A stretch of DNA of 64,000 bases from Actinomycetes bacterium (GTDB taxonomy: Bacteria > Actinomycetota > Actinomycetes > Mycobacteriales > Mycobacteriaceae), in assembly GCA_023432405.1 (NCBI GenBank), contig JAEYUQ010000022.1, forward strand, positions 1 to 64,000. Reading direction: 5' to 3'. Positions 24,396-32,490 of this stretch are shown here, piece by piece (positions within the stretch are counted from its first letter, which is position 1; each line of letters starts with the position of its first letter). The position numbers were made by a program, and so were the translations under genes. Below the pieces are notes generated by a model, which saw nothing but the letters and a program-made list of their open reading frames with translations, did not search any database and was not told the DNA's origin.

Positions 24396-24902
24396 TTTAG
24401 ATTTCCGTTTCGTTTTTTTAATACTGTTTTTCCGCTTGTTATTTTCATAGCGTCCTTTAGTTTTGTTAGTTAGTTTTTGTAATTTTGAGTATACAGTTTT
24501 TAAAGATGAATTTCACCCCATTAAATTATTTAAATGTTTTATTTAAGTGTTTTATTATTGTCAATATTTACTATACTAGAGTTAATTTACCAGTTTTGCA
24601 AAGGTTTTAGCGGCTGTTTGAACGGTGAGAGGTATTACTGTTTACTTTGCAAGTTTCAGGGTTATTCGGTGTTAATTAGTCGGTTAGGTTTTTGTCTATA
24701 ATGCTGTAATTTCTATTTCCAATTGATATTATGCTACAACGGCTATTATTTAAGGTGCAGTTTCTGTAAAATCCTGAGGATAAACTTCCTTGGAAAACCT
24801 TCCAGTCCAAGGAGATAGCATTAAGTACTTTAGCTCGGCAATCGGAATGTCTCTGCAGGTTGGTGAAAGCCAGTGACTTTTAGTCAACTAGAAGCCAACG
24901 AG
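24396..24902. other. AT-rich non-coding spacer next to tRNA-Gly
   Basis: About 500 bases of AT-rich DNA without a supported gene. It probably holds the promoter of the AT-rich membrane protein. An 8-bp inverted repeat TCCTTGGA/TCCAAGGA (24787-24794 and 24806-24813, 11-base loop) is the only clear hairpin; it may be the transcription terminator of the tRNA, though it lacks a T-run. Composition returns to normal at the tRNA. Confidence 0.7.
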
Positions 24903-24973
24903 AGCCGATGACGGGAATCGAACCCGCGTCCTCAGCTTGGGAAGCTGATGTTCTACCATTGAACTACATCGGC
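24903..24973 (-). tRNA. tRNA-Gly (CCC)
   Basis: The minus strand folds as a 71-nt tRNA: 7-bp acceptor stem GCCGATG/CATCGGC, D loop with TTCAATGGTA, anticodon stem TCAGC/GCTGA around loop TTCCCAA (anticodon CCC, glycine), and T arm GCGGGTTCGATTCCCGT. CCA is not encoded. A tRNA-Gly next to dcd is a common actinobacterial arrangement. Its 3' end faces the AT-rich foreign patch, the usual side for tRNA-targeted integration. Confidence 0.95.
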
Positions 24974-25163
24974 ACAGCCTGACAGGTGCCTAACACTGGC
25001 ATCTCTTCTAAAACTGCTGTCCACATCATACATTGTGGGCGCTGTGTACTCCTAAACCGCTGGATAGACGGGCTGAGTTCTCGCAACCCAACCAGGCGTC
25101 AGCTCTCTTCGTCTCTGGGAATCCGGCGCGCCAGATTCCCCCACCTGAACTACACTAATCCCC

Positions 25164-25727
25164 GTGCTTCTATCTGACCGTGATATTCGCAGTGCCATTG
25201 AGTCGGCGCACCTAAGAATTGATCCCTATGATTCTGCGCTCGTACAGCCCTCCAGTGTTGATGTGCGTTTGGATCGTTACTTCCGTGTGTTCAACAGTTC
25301 GCGGTACACACATATTGATCCCAAACTCAACCAGGAGGAGCTCACCACCTTGGTAAAGGTTCCCGACGATGAGCCTTTTATTCTCCACCCGGGTGAGTTT
25401 GTTCTTGCATCCACGTTGGAGCGTTTCACGCTTCCAGATGATCTTGCAGGGCGGCTTGAAGGCAAGTCTTCCCTGGGAAGGCTTGGCCTTCTCACTCACT
25501 CCACCGCCGGATTCATAGATCCTGGTTTTGATGGTTACATCACCCTGGAACTCTCAAATGTGGCAAATCTCCCCATTGCCCTGTGGCCTGAGATGAAAAT
25601 TGGTCAGCTGGCTTTGTTCTCTATGTCCTCACCGGCGGAAGTGCCTTACGGCTCTGATTCCATAGGCAGCAAGTACCAGGGGCAGCGTGGCCCGACTCCT
25701 TCAAAGGCGTACCTGAATTTCCAATGA
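25164..25727 (+). CDS. dcd: dCTP deaminase
   Basis: A 187-residue trimeric dCTP deaminase: QPSSVDVRLDRYFRVF at the N-terminus, GKSSLGRLGLLTHSTAGFID with the catalytic Glu just before (RLEGKSS region) and the C-terminal QGQRGPTPSKAYLNF lid. It makes dUTP from dCTP for thymidylate synthesis; some actinobacterial members also hydrolyse dUTP. GTG 25164 is preceded by TACACT (25151-25156) seven bases before the codon and no ribosome site, so the message is probably leaderless. The stop overlaps udgA by four bases (ATGA), matching Rv0321-Rv0322. Confidence 0.95.
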   Translation: MLLSDRDIRSAIESAHLRIDPYDSALVQPSSVDVRLDRYFRVFNSSRYTHIDPKLNQEELTTLVKVPDDEPFILHPGEFVLASTLERFTLPDDLAGRLEGKSSLGRLGLLTHSTAGFIDPGFDGYITLELSNVANLPIALWPEMKIGQLALFSMSSPAEVPYGSDSIGSKYQGQRGPTPSKAYLNFQ

Positions 25728-27217
25728 ACATCACAGTAATTGGCACCGGATACCTGGGTGCCACCCATGCGGCGTGTATGGCGGAACTTGGGCACAATGT
25801 GCTGGGAGTGGACGTCGATAAGGAAAAAATTGAGGCTCTGACCTCTGGAAACATACCTTTCTTTGAGCCTGGACTTCAGGAGATTGTGGAGCGCAATCTT
25901 GCTGAGGGCAGGCTCCGATTTACCACAGATTATGCGGAAGCTGCCGAGTTTGCGCAGGTTCACTTCCTGGCAGTGGGCACCCCGCAACAGCGGGAATCCT
26001 ATGCGGCGGATGTGCGCTACGTGGATGCGGTAATTGATGAGCTTGTTCCGCTTCTTCACGGGAACCACGTCATTTTCGGGAAATCCACGGTGCCCGTGGG
26101 GACGGCGGCTCGGCTCCAGGAGAGAGCAGACGCTTGTGCGCCTGCTGACGCTTCAGTGGAAATCGCGTGGAACCCGGAGTTTCTGCGGGAGGGGCACGCC
26201 GTGGCAGACACCCTCACACCCAATCGCATTGTGGTGGGAACTCGGCCGGGGAGCACTGCGGCGTCGACGGCGCGAAAAATCTACGGTGTGCCGGAAGTAG
26301 CAGAGATTCTTAGAGAAAATAGTGTGGGCAGTCAGTCAGAGGTTCACGGGGGAGCACTTCCAGACAACACTGGGGAACCTGCATCTTCTAGTGCGGAAAT
26401 TGCAGCCCGTAGTGAGAAGATCGCAGCTGTTACAGAGGAAACCGCAGGCGTGTGTGCTGCTCACGGAAACGCCAGCATTCCGTTTATTGAGACAGACCTC
26501 GCCACGGCTGAACTGGTGAAAGTCTCCGCTAATGCCTTCTTAGCCACCAAGATTTCCTTCATTAACGCCATCTCTGAGGTCTGCGAGGCTGTGGGTGCAG
26601 ACGTCACCACCTTGGCAGAAGCCCTTGGCTACGATGACCGAATTGGGCACAAATTCCTGGGGGCAGGATTGGGCTTTGGTGGCGGCTGTCTCCCCAAAGA
26701 TATCCGCGCGTTTATGGCTCGTGCTGGAGAGCTTGGCGTGGACCAGGCGCTCACTTTCCTGCGTGAGGTGGATACGGTGAATATGCGCCGCCGTGACCGC
26801 GTGGTGGAAATGGCGAAAGCAGCGTGTGGTGGTTCCGTTCTGGGTGCCCATATCACGGTTCTGGGCGCGGCTTTTAAGCCTAACTCTGACGACGTCCGTG
26901 ATTCCCCGGCTCTGGCGGTTGCTGGCACCTTGTCCCTGGCAGGGGCCGCGACGGCGGTCTATGACCCCAAGGCTATGGGCAATGCGCGAAAAGTATTCCC
27001 TACCTTGAGTTATGCGGAGAACATTGAAGAAGCCCTATCAGGTGCAGAACTGGTGATACTTGCAACGGAGTGGTCTGAGTTCAGGGAACTTGATCCTGCG
27101 TGGGCGGGGAGGTTGGTGGCGCGCCAGAGAATCATTGATGGGCGCAATGTGCTTCCTCCAGAAAAGTGGAAAGCAGCCGGTTGGGATCTCAAAGCCCTGG
27201 GGCGCGGGAACGTGTAG
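25724..27217 (+). CDS. udgA: UDP-glucose/GDP-mannose dehydrogenase family protein
   Basis: A 497-residue NAD-dependent nucleotide-sugar dehydrogenase. The N-terminal Rossmann motif is VIGTGYLGATHAACMAELGH; the catalytic Cys lies in GGGCLPKDIRAF; FKPNSDDVRDSPAL starts the C-terminal NAD domain. It oxidises UDP-glucose to UDP-glucuronate. It is about 50 residues longer than usual because of an insert at about 200-250 rich in Ser, Glu and Ala (including GALPDNTGEPASSSAEIAAR), placed between the N-terminal domain and the IETDLATAELVKVSANAFLA helix. The ATG overlaps dcd. It is convergent with the aminotransferase gene 75 bases away. Confidence 0.92.
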   Translation: MNITVIGTGYLGATHAACMAELGHNVLGVDVDKEKIEALTSGNIPFFEPGLQEIVERNLAEGRLRFTTDYAEAAEFAQVHFLAVGTPQQRESYAADVRYVDAVIDELVPLLHGNHVIFGKSTVPVGTAARLQERADACAPADASVEIAWNPEFLREGHAVADTLTPNRIVVGTRPGSTAASTARKIYGVPEVAEILRENSVGSQSEVHGGALPDNTGEPASSSAEIAARSEKIAAVTEETAGVCAAHGNASIPFIETDLATAELVKVSANAFLATKISFINAISEVCEAVGADVTTLAEALGYDDRIGHKFLGAGLGFGGGCLPKDIRAFMARAGELGVDQALTFLREVDTVNMRRRDRVVEMAKAACGGSVLGAHITVLGAAFKPNSDDVRDSPALAVAGTLSLAGAATAVYDPKAMGNARKVFPTLSYAENIEEALSGAELVILATEWSEFRELDPAWAGRLVARQRIIDGRNVLPPEKWKAAGWDLKALGRGNV

Positions 27218-27292
27218 AAACGCCTCGCCCCGGCGAAAAGCACCGCCCGTGGGGAGTCCCGTGGCACTGCCCTCGATCCTCCCACCGCGGTG

Positions 27293-28513
27293 TTACTGCT
27301 GGTAGCTGGCGAGGAAGTTGCCCAAGCGCTCAATAGCCGCCGCCAAATCCGTGGGCCGTGGCAGGGTTACTACCCTGAAGTGATCTGGGGTTGGCCAGTT
27401 GAAGCCTGTTCCTTGAACCAAGAGAATCTTCTCTGCTCGAAGAAGATCCAGCATGAGCTGAGTGTCATCGTGAATCTCGTACACATTGGGATCTAGTCGA
27501 GGAAATGCGTAAAGGGCGCCCATCGGTTTCACGCAAGAAACACCTGGAATCTCGTTTAACTTCTCGTAGGCCACATTGCGCTGGCGAAGTAAACGTCCGT
27601 TGCCTTTGATGAGGTCCTCAATGGACTGGTGCCCACCTAAGGCAACCTGGATTCCGTGCTGGGCTGGGACGTTGGGGCACAGTCGGGTACCTGCGAGGAG
27701 TTCCAGCCCCTCAATGAAACCAGCCGCGTGCCGCTTTGGCCCTGTGAGCACCATCCATCCTGAGCGATACCCGGCAGCCCTGTAGGTCTTGGACAAACCG
27801 TTGTAGGTGATGCACAGCAAATCCGGGCAGAGGGTGGCGATGCTGGTATGAACGGCGTCGTCATAGAGAATGCGGTCATAAATCTCGTCCGCAAGGACAA
27901 GCAGCTGGTGTTCCCGAGCAATGTCCACGATCTGCTGAAGCGTCTCCTTGGAGTACACCGCTCCCGTGGGGTTGTTGGGGTTAATAACCACAATGGCTTT
28001 GGTCTTATCCGTCACCTTGGAACGAATGTCCTCAATGTCGGGGTTCCAGTTATTCTCTTCATCGCAGAGGTAGTGAACGGCTTTACCTCCGGCAAGGGTG
28101 GTGGCGGCCGTCCAGAGAGGATAATCCGGAGCAGGAATGAGAACCTCATCACCGTCATTCAGTAACGCCTGGGTGGTGATGGAAATGAGCTCAGAAACAC
28201 CATTTCCCAGGTAGACATCATTGACGTCAAAGCGCGGGAACCCGGGAACCATCTCATAGCGCGTCACAATGGCGCGCCGAGCTGAGAGAATCCCCTTGGA
28301 GTTGGAGTACCCCTGGGACTCCGACATGGCGGCAATGATGTCGCGCACGATGGAATCCGGAGCCTCAAAACCAAACAATGCAGGGTTCCCGGTGTTCAGC
28401 TTGAGAATTCTGTGCCCATCAGCCTCAAGGCGGTCAGCCTCTGCTGCAATGGGACCCCGGATTTCATAGAGAACATCTTTGAGTTTCTCGGATTGATCGA
28501 AGATACGACGCAT
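27293..28513 (-). CDS. Alanine/aspartate-type aminotransferase (AlaA/AspC, class I/II PLP)
   Basis: A 406-residue fold-type I aminotransferase. Visible landmarks: NTGNPALFGFEAPD near the N-terminus, NPNNPTGAVYS (PLP-ring contact), LADEIYDRILYD, and the Schiff-base Lys in YNGLSKTYRAAGYRSGW with the phosphate-binding Arg after it. The sequence follows the AlaA/Rv0337c branch, which makes alanine from pyruvate and glutamate. ATG 28513 has AAAGGG six bases upstream; a GTG immediately before it is possible. It is divergent from the sulfate operon and shares an intergenic region with two McbR-like boxes, so it may be in the same sulfur regulon. Confidence 0.9.
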   Translation of the reverse strand: MRRIFDQSEKLKDVLYEIRGPIAAEADRLEADGHRILKLNTGNPALFGFEAPDSIVRDIIAAMSESQGYSNSKGILSARRAIVTRYEMVPGFPRFDVNDVYLGNGVSELISITTQALLNDGDEVLIPAPDYPLWTAATTLAGGKAVHYLCDEENNWNPDIEDIRSKVTDKTKAIVVINPNNPTGAVYSKETLQQIVDIAREHQLLVLADEIYDRILYDDAVHTSIATLCPDLLCITYNGLSKTYRAAGYRSGWMVLTGPKRHAAGFIEGLELLAGTRLCPNVPAQHGIQVALGGHQSIEDLIKGNGRLLRQRNVAYEKLNEIPGVSCVKPMGALYAFPRLDPNVYEIHDDTQLMLDLLRAEKILLVQGTGFNWPTPDHFRVVTLPRPTDLAAAIERLGNFLASYQQ

Positions 28514-28594
28514 CACGATCCCTTTCTCTTGCAGCAGTATTGGGAGCTATCTTAGCCGGGGTGGGGAATTCATACCTACACACTCGCACATCTC

Positions 28595-28645
28595 AAGACT
28601 AAGCGGTCTATTAATTGTGCTCACAGAACTGGACAGAGATGTCTA
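28595..28645. promoter_or_regulatory. Two McbR-like operator boxes (TAGAC-N6-GTCTA)
   Basis: AAGAC-TAAGCG-GTCTA (28595-28610) and TGGAC-AGAGAT-GTCTA (28630-28645) each differ from the McbR consensus TAGAC-N6-GTCTA by one base. Two weaker sites with an intact TAGAC half follow at 28744-28759 and 28787-28802, the last reaching the cysI start. McbR, a TetR-type repressor responding to S-adenosylhomocysteine, controls the cys operon in C. glutamicum. Confidence 0.7.
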
Positions 28646-28806
28646 TTAGCTCCTTGGCGACGCCCGTCGAAGAAATCTATTCACGCATGAAAAGGCGCAT
28701 ATAGGAGCAGGTTTTAATCCTGTGTATCTTCATATCACTTGCATAGACAGAACTGTTCGCTTATGTTTATGTAAAACAAAAATTAGTAGACAGGTCGGTA
28801 TGAAAA

Positions 28807-30501
28807 ATGACTACCACGGTGCAGGTGCTTCCACAGAGCTCGCCTTCTAAGGCTGTGAAGCGTCCCAAGAAGTCCGAGGGGCAGTGGGCTGTTGATGGTA
28901 CGCAGCCCCTGAACCAGGATGAGAAAATCAAGCAAGAGCGCTCGGGCTTGAGCGTGGGGCAGAGAGTGACAGAAATCTACTCCAAGGAGGGGTGGGAGTC
29001 ATTCGACAAAGAAGACCTCATTCCCCGCATGAAGTGGATGGGGTTCTACACCCAGCGCCGTCAGGACTTAGGAACAGAACACACCGGCCATGCGGATGCT
29101 TACGAGCTGTCAGATCGCTACTTTATGATGCGGATTCGTCTGGATGGTGGGATTGCTAGCCCAGAGCGCCTGCGGGTGATTGGAGAACTCTCCCGAGACT
29201 ATGCGCGCAGCACAGCAGATCTCACAGACAGGCAAAACATTCAGCTTCACTGGATTCAGGTGGAGGATATTCCTGCTATCTGGGAAAAACTGGCAACAGT
29301 TGGTTTGAACACCACCTTTGGTGCTGGAGACGTTCCTCGCGTGATTCTGGGTTCTCCTGTGGCGGGAGTAGCCAAGGACGAAATCATTGACGCCACTCCT
29401 GCAATTGAGGAAATCCACCGCAGGTACATCGGCACTGAAGAATTTGTGAACCTTCCCCGGAAGTTTAAGTCCGCGATCTCGGGGCATTCCAGGCAGGACG
29501 TTACCCACGAGATTCAAGATCTAGCTTTTATTGGCAGTGTCCACCCAGAGTACGGACCCGGCTTTGAAACATTTGTGGGCGGGGGGCTTTCCACCAATCC
29601 CACCTTGGCGCAATCTCTCGGAAACTGGTGCTCCTTAGAGGAGGTTCCCGAAATATGGGCCGCGGTAGTGAAGCTGTTTCAGGATTATGGGTACAGGCGC
29701 AATCGCAAGCGTGCGCGCTTGAAGTTTCTGATTAAGGACATCGGTTTACCTGAATTCATCCGGATTCTGGAGGAGGAGTATCTAGGCCATCCCCTTACTC
29801 CTGGCCCGCACAACCCCATCAACCCAGGTTACAGGGATCATGTGGGGCGCCATGAGCAGAAGGACGGCCGGTTTTACCTTGGAGTGAAGCCCCTGGTGGG
29901 GCATATCCCAGGAGAACAACTCATTCGTGTTGCAGACATCGCACAGCGCTACGGTGTCACACGGATTCGCCTGACCACAAACAAGGAACTTCTTTTCCTG
30001 GACGTCGATAAGGACAAGCTAGATGGGCTAAGCCAGGAGTTGCGTGCTGTGGGCTTAGAGGAGAACCCCTCTGAATTCCGGCGTGGAATTCTCACCTGCA
30101 CAGGGCTGGAATTCTGCAAGCTGGCACACACCACCACGCGGACGCTGGGCATTGAGCTCATTGATGAACTGGAGCAGCGCTTGGGGGAGCTTGACGTCCC
30201 TTTGCAGATTGCTATTAATGGGTGCCCCAACTCCTGCGCCCGCACGCAGATTGCGGACATTGGGCTCAAAGGGCAAACCATCCCCACGGAGGACGGATAC
30301 GCCGAGGGATTTCAGGTACACCTGGGTGGTTCAGCCACCTTCAATCCCAACTTTGGGCGAAAACTGCGAGGTCACAAGGTATTGGCCTCAGAGGTTGGGG
30401 ATTACATCGTGCGGGTGGTGACCAAGTACCGCGAGCAGCGAACCGAGGGTGAGCAGTTCCGGGACTGGGTTGTGCGCGCCGATGAGGAGGATTTGAAGTA
30501 A
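28807..30501 (+). CDS. cysI: Ferredoxin-dependent sulfite reductase CysI/NirA-like
   Basis: A 564-residue siroheme [4Fe-4S] reductase with two ferrodoxin-like repeats. The cluster ligands are C431, C437 (TCTGLEFC) and C473, C477 (NGCPNSC). It reduces sulfite to sulfide using ferredoxin and heads the cys operon. The M. tuberculosis homologue NirA has a Tyr69-Cys161 crosslink next to siroheme. Here Tyr81 (GFYTQRR) is kept, but the residue 92 positions on is Ala173 (FGAGDVPR, where many relatives have ACGD), so the crosslink cannot form. A 16-codon out-of-frame frame starts at ATG 28800 and overlaps this start. cysX follows after two bases. Confidence 0.93.
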   Translation: MTTTVQVLPQSSPSKAVKRPKKSEGQWAVDGTQPLNQDEKIKQERSGLSVGQRVTEIYSKEGWESFDKEDLIPRMKWMGFYTQRRQDLGTEHTGHADAYELSDRYFMMRIRLDGGIASPERLRVIGELSRDYARSTADLTDRQNIQLHWIQVEDIPAIWEKLATVGLNTTFGAGDVPRVILGSPVAGVAKDEIIDATPAIEEIHRRYIGTEEFVNLPRKFKSAISGHSRQDVTHEIQDLAFIGSVHPEYGPGFETFVGGGLSTNPTLAQSLGNWCSLEEVPEIWAAVVKLFQDYGYRRNRKRARLKFLIKDIGLPEFIRILEEEYLGHPLTPGPHNPINPGYRDHVGRHEQKDGRFYLGVKPLVGHIPGEQLIRVADIAQRYGVTRIRLTTNKELLFLDVDKDKLDGLSQELRAVGLEENPSEFRRGILTCTGLEFCKLAHTTTRTLGIELIDELEQRLGELDVPLQIAINGCPNSCARTQIADIGLKGQTIPTEDGYAEGFQVHLGGSATFNPNFGRKLRGHKVLASEVGDYIVRVVTKYREQRTEGEQFRDWVVRADEEDLK

Positions 30502-30503
30502 CG

Positions 30504-30749
30504 ATGGCTTTCCGACGCATCCCCAATCCCAACAGGAACTTCCCAGAGTACTGCCCCTATTGCGCAGGCATTGACCTATCCCCGCACGAAGAAACGGAAT
30601 TTGCGTGGAAGTGTGCGGAGTGTCTGCGTGTGTTCTCTCTTCAGTTCCACGGGCAGGATGATCCCGCTTTTCCTCATACCCCAACAGTATCCACTCACGA
30701 CGCCGTGGAGCGCAGTCTCCGTAACCACGGCATCACCTTGGAGGTGTAA
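30504..30749 (+). CDS. cysX: Small Cys-rich protein CysX
   Basis: An 81-residue protein with two CxxC pairs, EYCPYCAG (17-20 region) and WKCAECLRVF, which could bind zinc or a cluster, and a polar C-terminus. The same small gene lies between cysI and cysH in C. glutamicum, where it was named cysX and suggested to be a ferredoxin-like electron carrier for the sulfite or APS reductase. That role is unproven. The tight spacing (two bases after cysI, three before cysH) fits cotranslation. Confidence 0.88.
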   Translation: MAFRRIPNPNRNFPEYCPYCAGIDLSPHEETEFAWKCAECLRVFSLQFHGQDDPAFPHTPTVSTHDAVERSLRNHGITLEV

Positions 30750-30752
30750 AAC

Positions 30753-31562
30753 GTGGTGCGTTTTCTTCTCAGTAGTGAAGAAACTTCATCGTTAGCGATG
30801 GGCACTGCCGTTCAAGGGCAGGACCCCTCTATCAGTCCTGAAGGTACCCAAGGCACACAGCCTTTGCCTGAGGATATTGCTCAGCGCAATGCTGAGCTGG
30901 TGGACATCTGGGCAGATCAGCTGTATTACGCCTCTGCTGCAGAGATTATGGATTGGGCGCGAAAGTATGCTCCAGGAAAACTGGTGGCCACTCTTTCGAT
31001 GGAAAACACTGTGCTGGCGGAATTGGCACATCAGTACTTACCGGAAGCTGATTTTCTGTTCTTAGACACCGGCTATCACTTTCCAGAGACACTTGACACC
31101 GCTCGAGCTCTAAGCCAGCGTTATCCGAACCGTCTGGTGTGGCAGAAACCTCTGTTGTCCCCTGAGCAACAAGACGAGGTGTACGGCCCCCAACTGTATC
31201 GGCGCAACCCCACAGCTTGCTGCCGAATGCGCAAGGTGGAACCTATGGCTGCTGCTATGAGCCCCTATGCGGGCTGGATTACAGGGCTTCGTCGCGTCGA
31301 TTCCCCCACCCGGGCCTCTGCACCGGCGCTGAGTGTGGATGCCACCGGCAGGTTGAAGATTTCCCCCATCATCACCTGGACCTTGGAAGATACTGAGCGC
31401 TTCATTGAACAGAACCATCTCATTGAGAACCCTCTGACCCACCAGGGGTATCCCTCTATCGGTTGTGCCACCTGTACCTTGCCCGTGGAGCCTGGAGCCG
31501 ATCCGCGTTCCGGACGCTGGGCAGGACTCACCAAAACCGAGTGTGGTTTGCACACCACCTAA
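30753..31562 (+). CDS. cysH: Adenylyl-sulfate (APS) reductase, assimilatory CysH
   Basis: A 269-residue PAPS/APS reductase family enzyme. C156-C157 (NPTACCRMRK) and C238/C241 (IGCATC) form the [4Fe-4S] ligand set that marks the APS-type bacterial enzyme, and the C-terminal catalytic Cys lies in TKTECGLHTT (C264). The P-loop-like nucleotide region is ATLSMENTVLAEL, where the more usual Ser-rich signature is modified. It reduces APS to sulfite and AMP with thioredoxin. GTG 30753 has GGAGG upstream inside cysX; residues 1-35 are a poorly conserved extension. Confidence 0.93.
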   Translation: MVRFLLSSEETSSLAMGTAVQGQDPSISPEGTQGTQPLPEDIAQRNAELVDIWADQLYYASAAEIMDWARKYAPGKLVATLSMENTVLAELAHQYLPEADFLFLDTGYHFPETLDTARALSQRYPNRLVWQKPLLSPEQQDEVYGPQLYRRNPTACCRMRKVEPMAAAMSPYAGWITGLRRVDSPTRASAPALSVDATGRLKISPIITWTLEDTERFIEQNHLIENPLTHQGYPSIGCATCTLPVEPGADPRSGRWAGLTKTECGLHTT

Positions 31563-31596
31563 GCACCCCTTCGCACCGTGAAAAGAGAAAATAACG

Positions 31597-32490
31597 ATGT
31601 TGCCTCCCCACCTGCGTGAATTAGAAAACGAATCCATACACATCCTGCGGGAAGCTGCCGGACAGTTTGAGCGCGTGGCTCTTCTGTTTTCCGGCGGGAA
31701 AGATTCTGTGGTGGTGTTTGAACTCGCGCGCCGTGCGTTTGCTCCGGCAGCTGTTCCCTTTGAACTGCTCCACGTGGACACTGGGCACAACTTCCCTGAG
31801 GTTATTGAGTTTCGGGATCGGCTGGTTGCCACAACGGGAGCTCGACTGCGTGTTGCTGCTGTGCAGGACTGGATTGATCGCGGTGAGCTTCAAGAACGTC
31901 CAGATGGAACGCGCAATCCATTACAGACCATTCCCCTGGTAGAGACTATTGAAGAACAAGGGTACGACGCCGTGCTGGGAGGGGCTCGCCGTGACGAGGA
32001 ACGCTCACGGGCTAAAGAGCGCGTATTTTCCGTCCGCGATTCCTTCGGTGGATGGGATCCGCGCAGACAGCGTCCTGAGCTGTGGGATCTCTACAACGGC
32101 GGACATCTGCCCGGGGAAAATATCCGAGTGTTCCCCATCTCTAACTGGACAGAACTCGATGTCTGGGAATACATCGGTGCCCGCAATATCGAGTTGCCCA
32201 GCATCTATTTTTCCCATGAGCGCCAGGTGTTTCAGCGAGACGGAATGTGGCTTACTCCAGGTCTGTGGGGTGGCCCCACAGAGAAAGAAGAGCTAGTCAC
32301 CACACGGGTGCGCTATCGCACGGTAGGGGATATGTCCTGTACCGGAGCAGTGCTCTCGGAAGCCAGTACGGTTCCCGAGATTATTACCGAGATTGCCAGC
32401 TCACGGCTCACAGAACGTGGAGCTACCCGTGCCGATGACCGCCTCTCTGAATCCGCTATGGAAGACCGCAAGAAGGAAGGGTATTTCTGA
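31597..32490 (+). CDS. cysD: Sulfate adenylyltransferase subunit 2, CysD
   Basis: A 297-residue ATP sulfurylase catalytic subunit of the adenine nucleotide alpha-hydrolase type. The PP-loop LLFSGGKDSVVVFELA is intact, followed by LLHVDTGHNFPEV, the conserved GGARRDEERSRAKER and FPISNWTELDVWEYI. With CysN it makes APS from sulfate and ATP, driven by GTP hydrolysis. Its TGA overlaps the cysN ATG by one base (TGATG), giving coupled 1:1 production. Confidence 0.96.
   Translation: MLPPHLRELENESIHILREAAGQFERVALLFSGGKDSVVVFELARRAFAPAAVPFELLHVDTGHNFPEVIEFRDRLVATTGARLRVAAVQDWIDRGELQERPDGTRNPLQTIPLVETIEEQGYDAVLGGARRDEERSRAKERVFSVRDSFGGWDPRRQRPELWDLYNGGHLPGENIRVFPISNWTELDVWEYIGARNIELPSIYFSHERQVFQRDGMWLTPGLWGGPTEKEELVTTRVRYRTVGDMSCTGAVLSEASTVPEIITEIASSRLTERGATRADDRLSESAMEDRKKEGYF

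Noticed and set aside
24903..24930. Integrase-type attachment site at the tRNA-Gly 3' end
   Set aside because: I found no second copy of the tRNA 3' sequence at the other side of the AT-rich patch and no integrase gene, so integration there is unproven.
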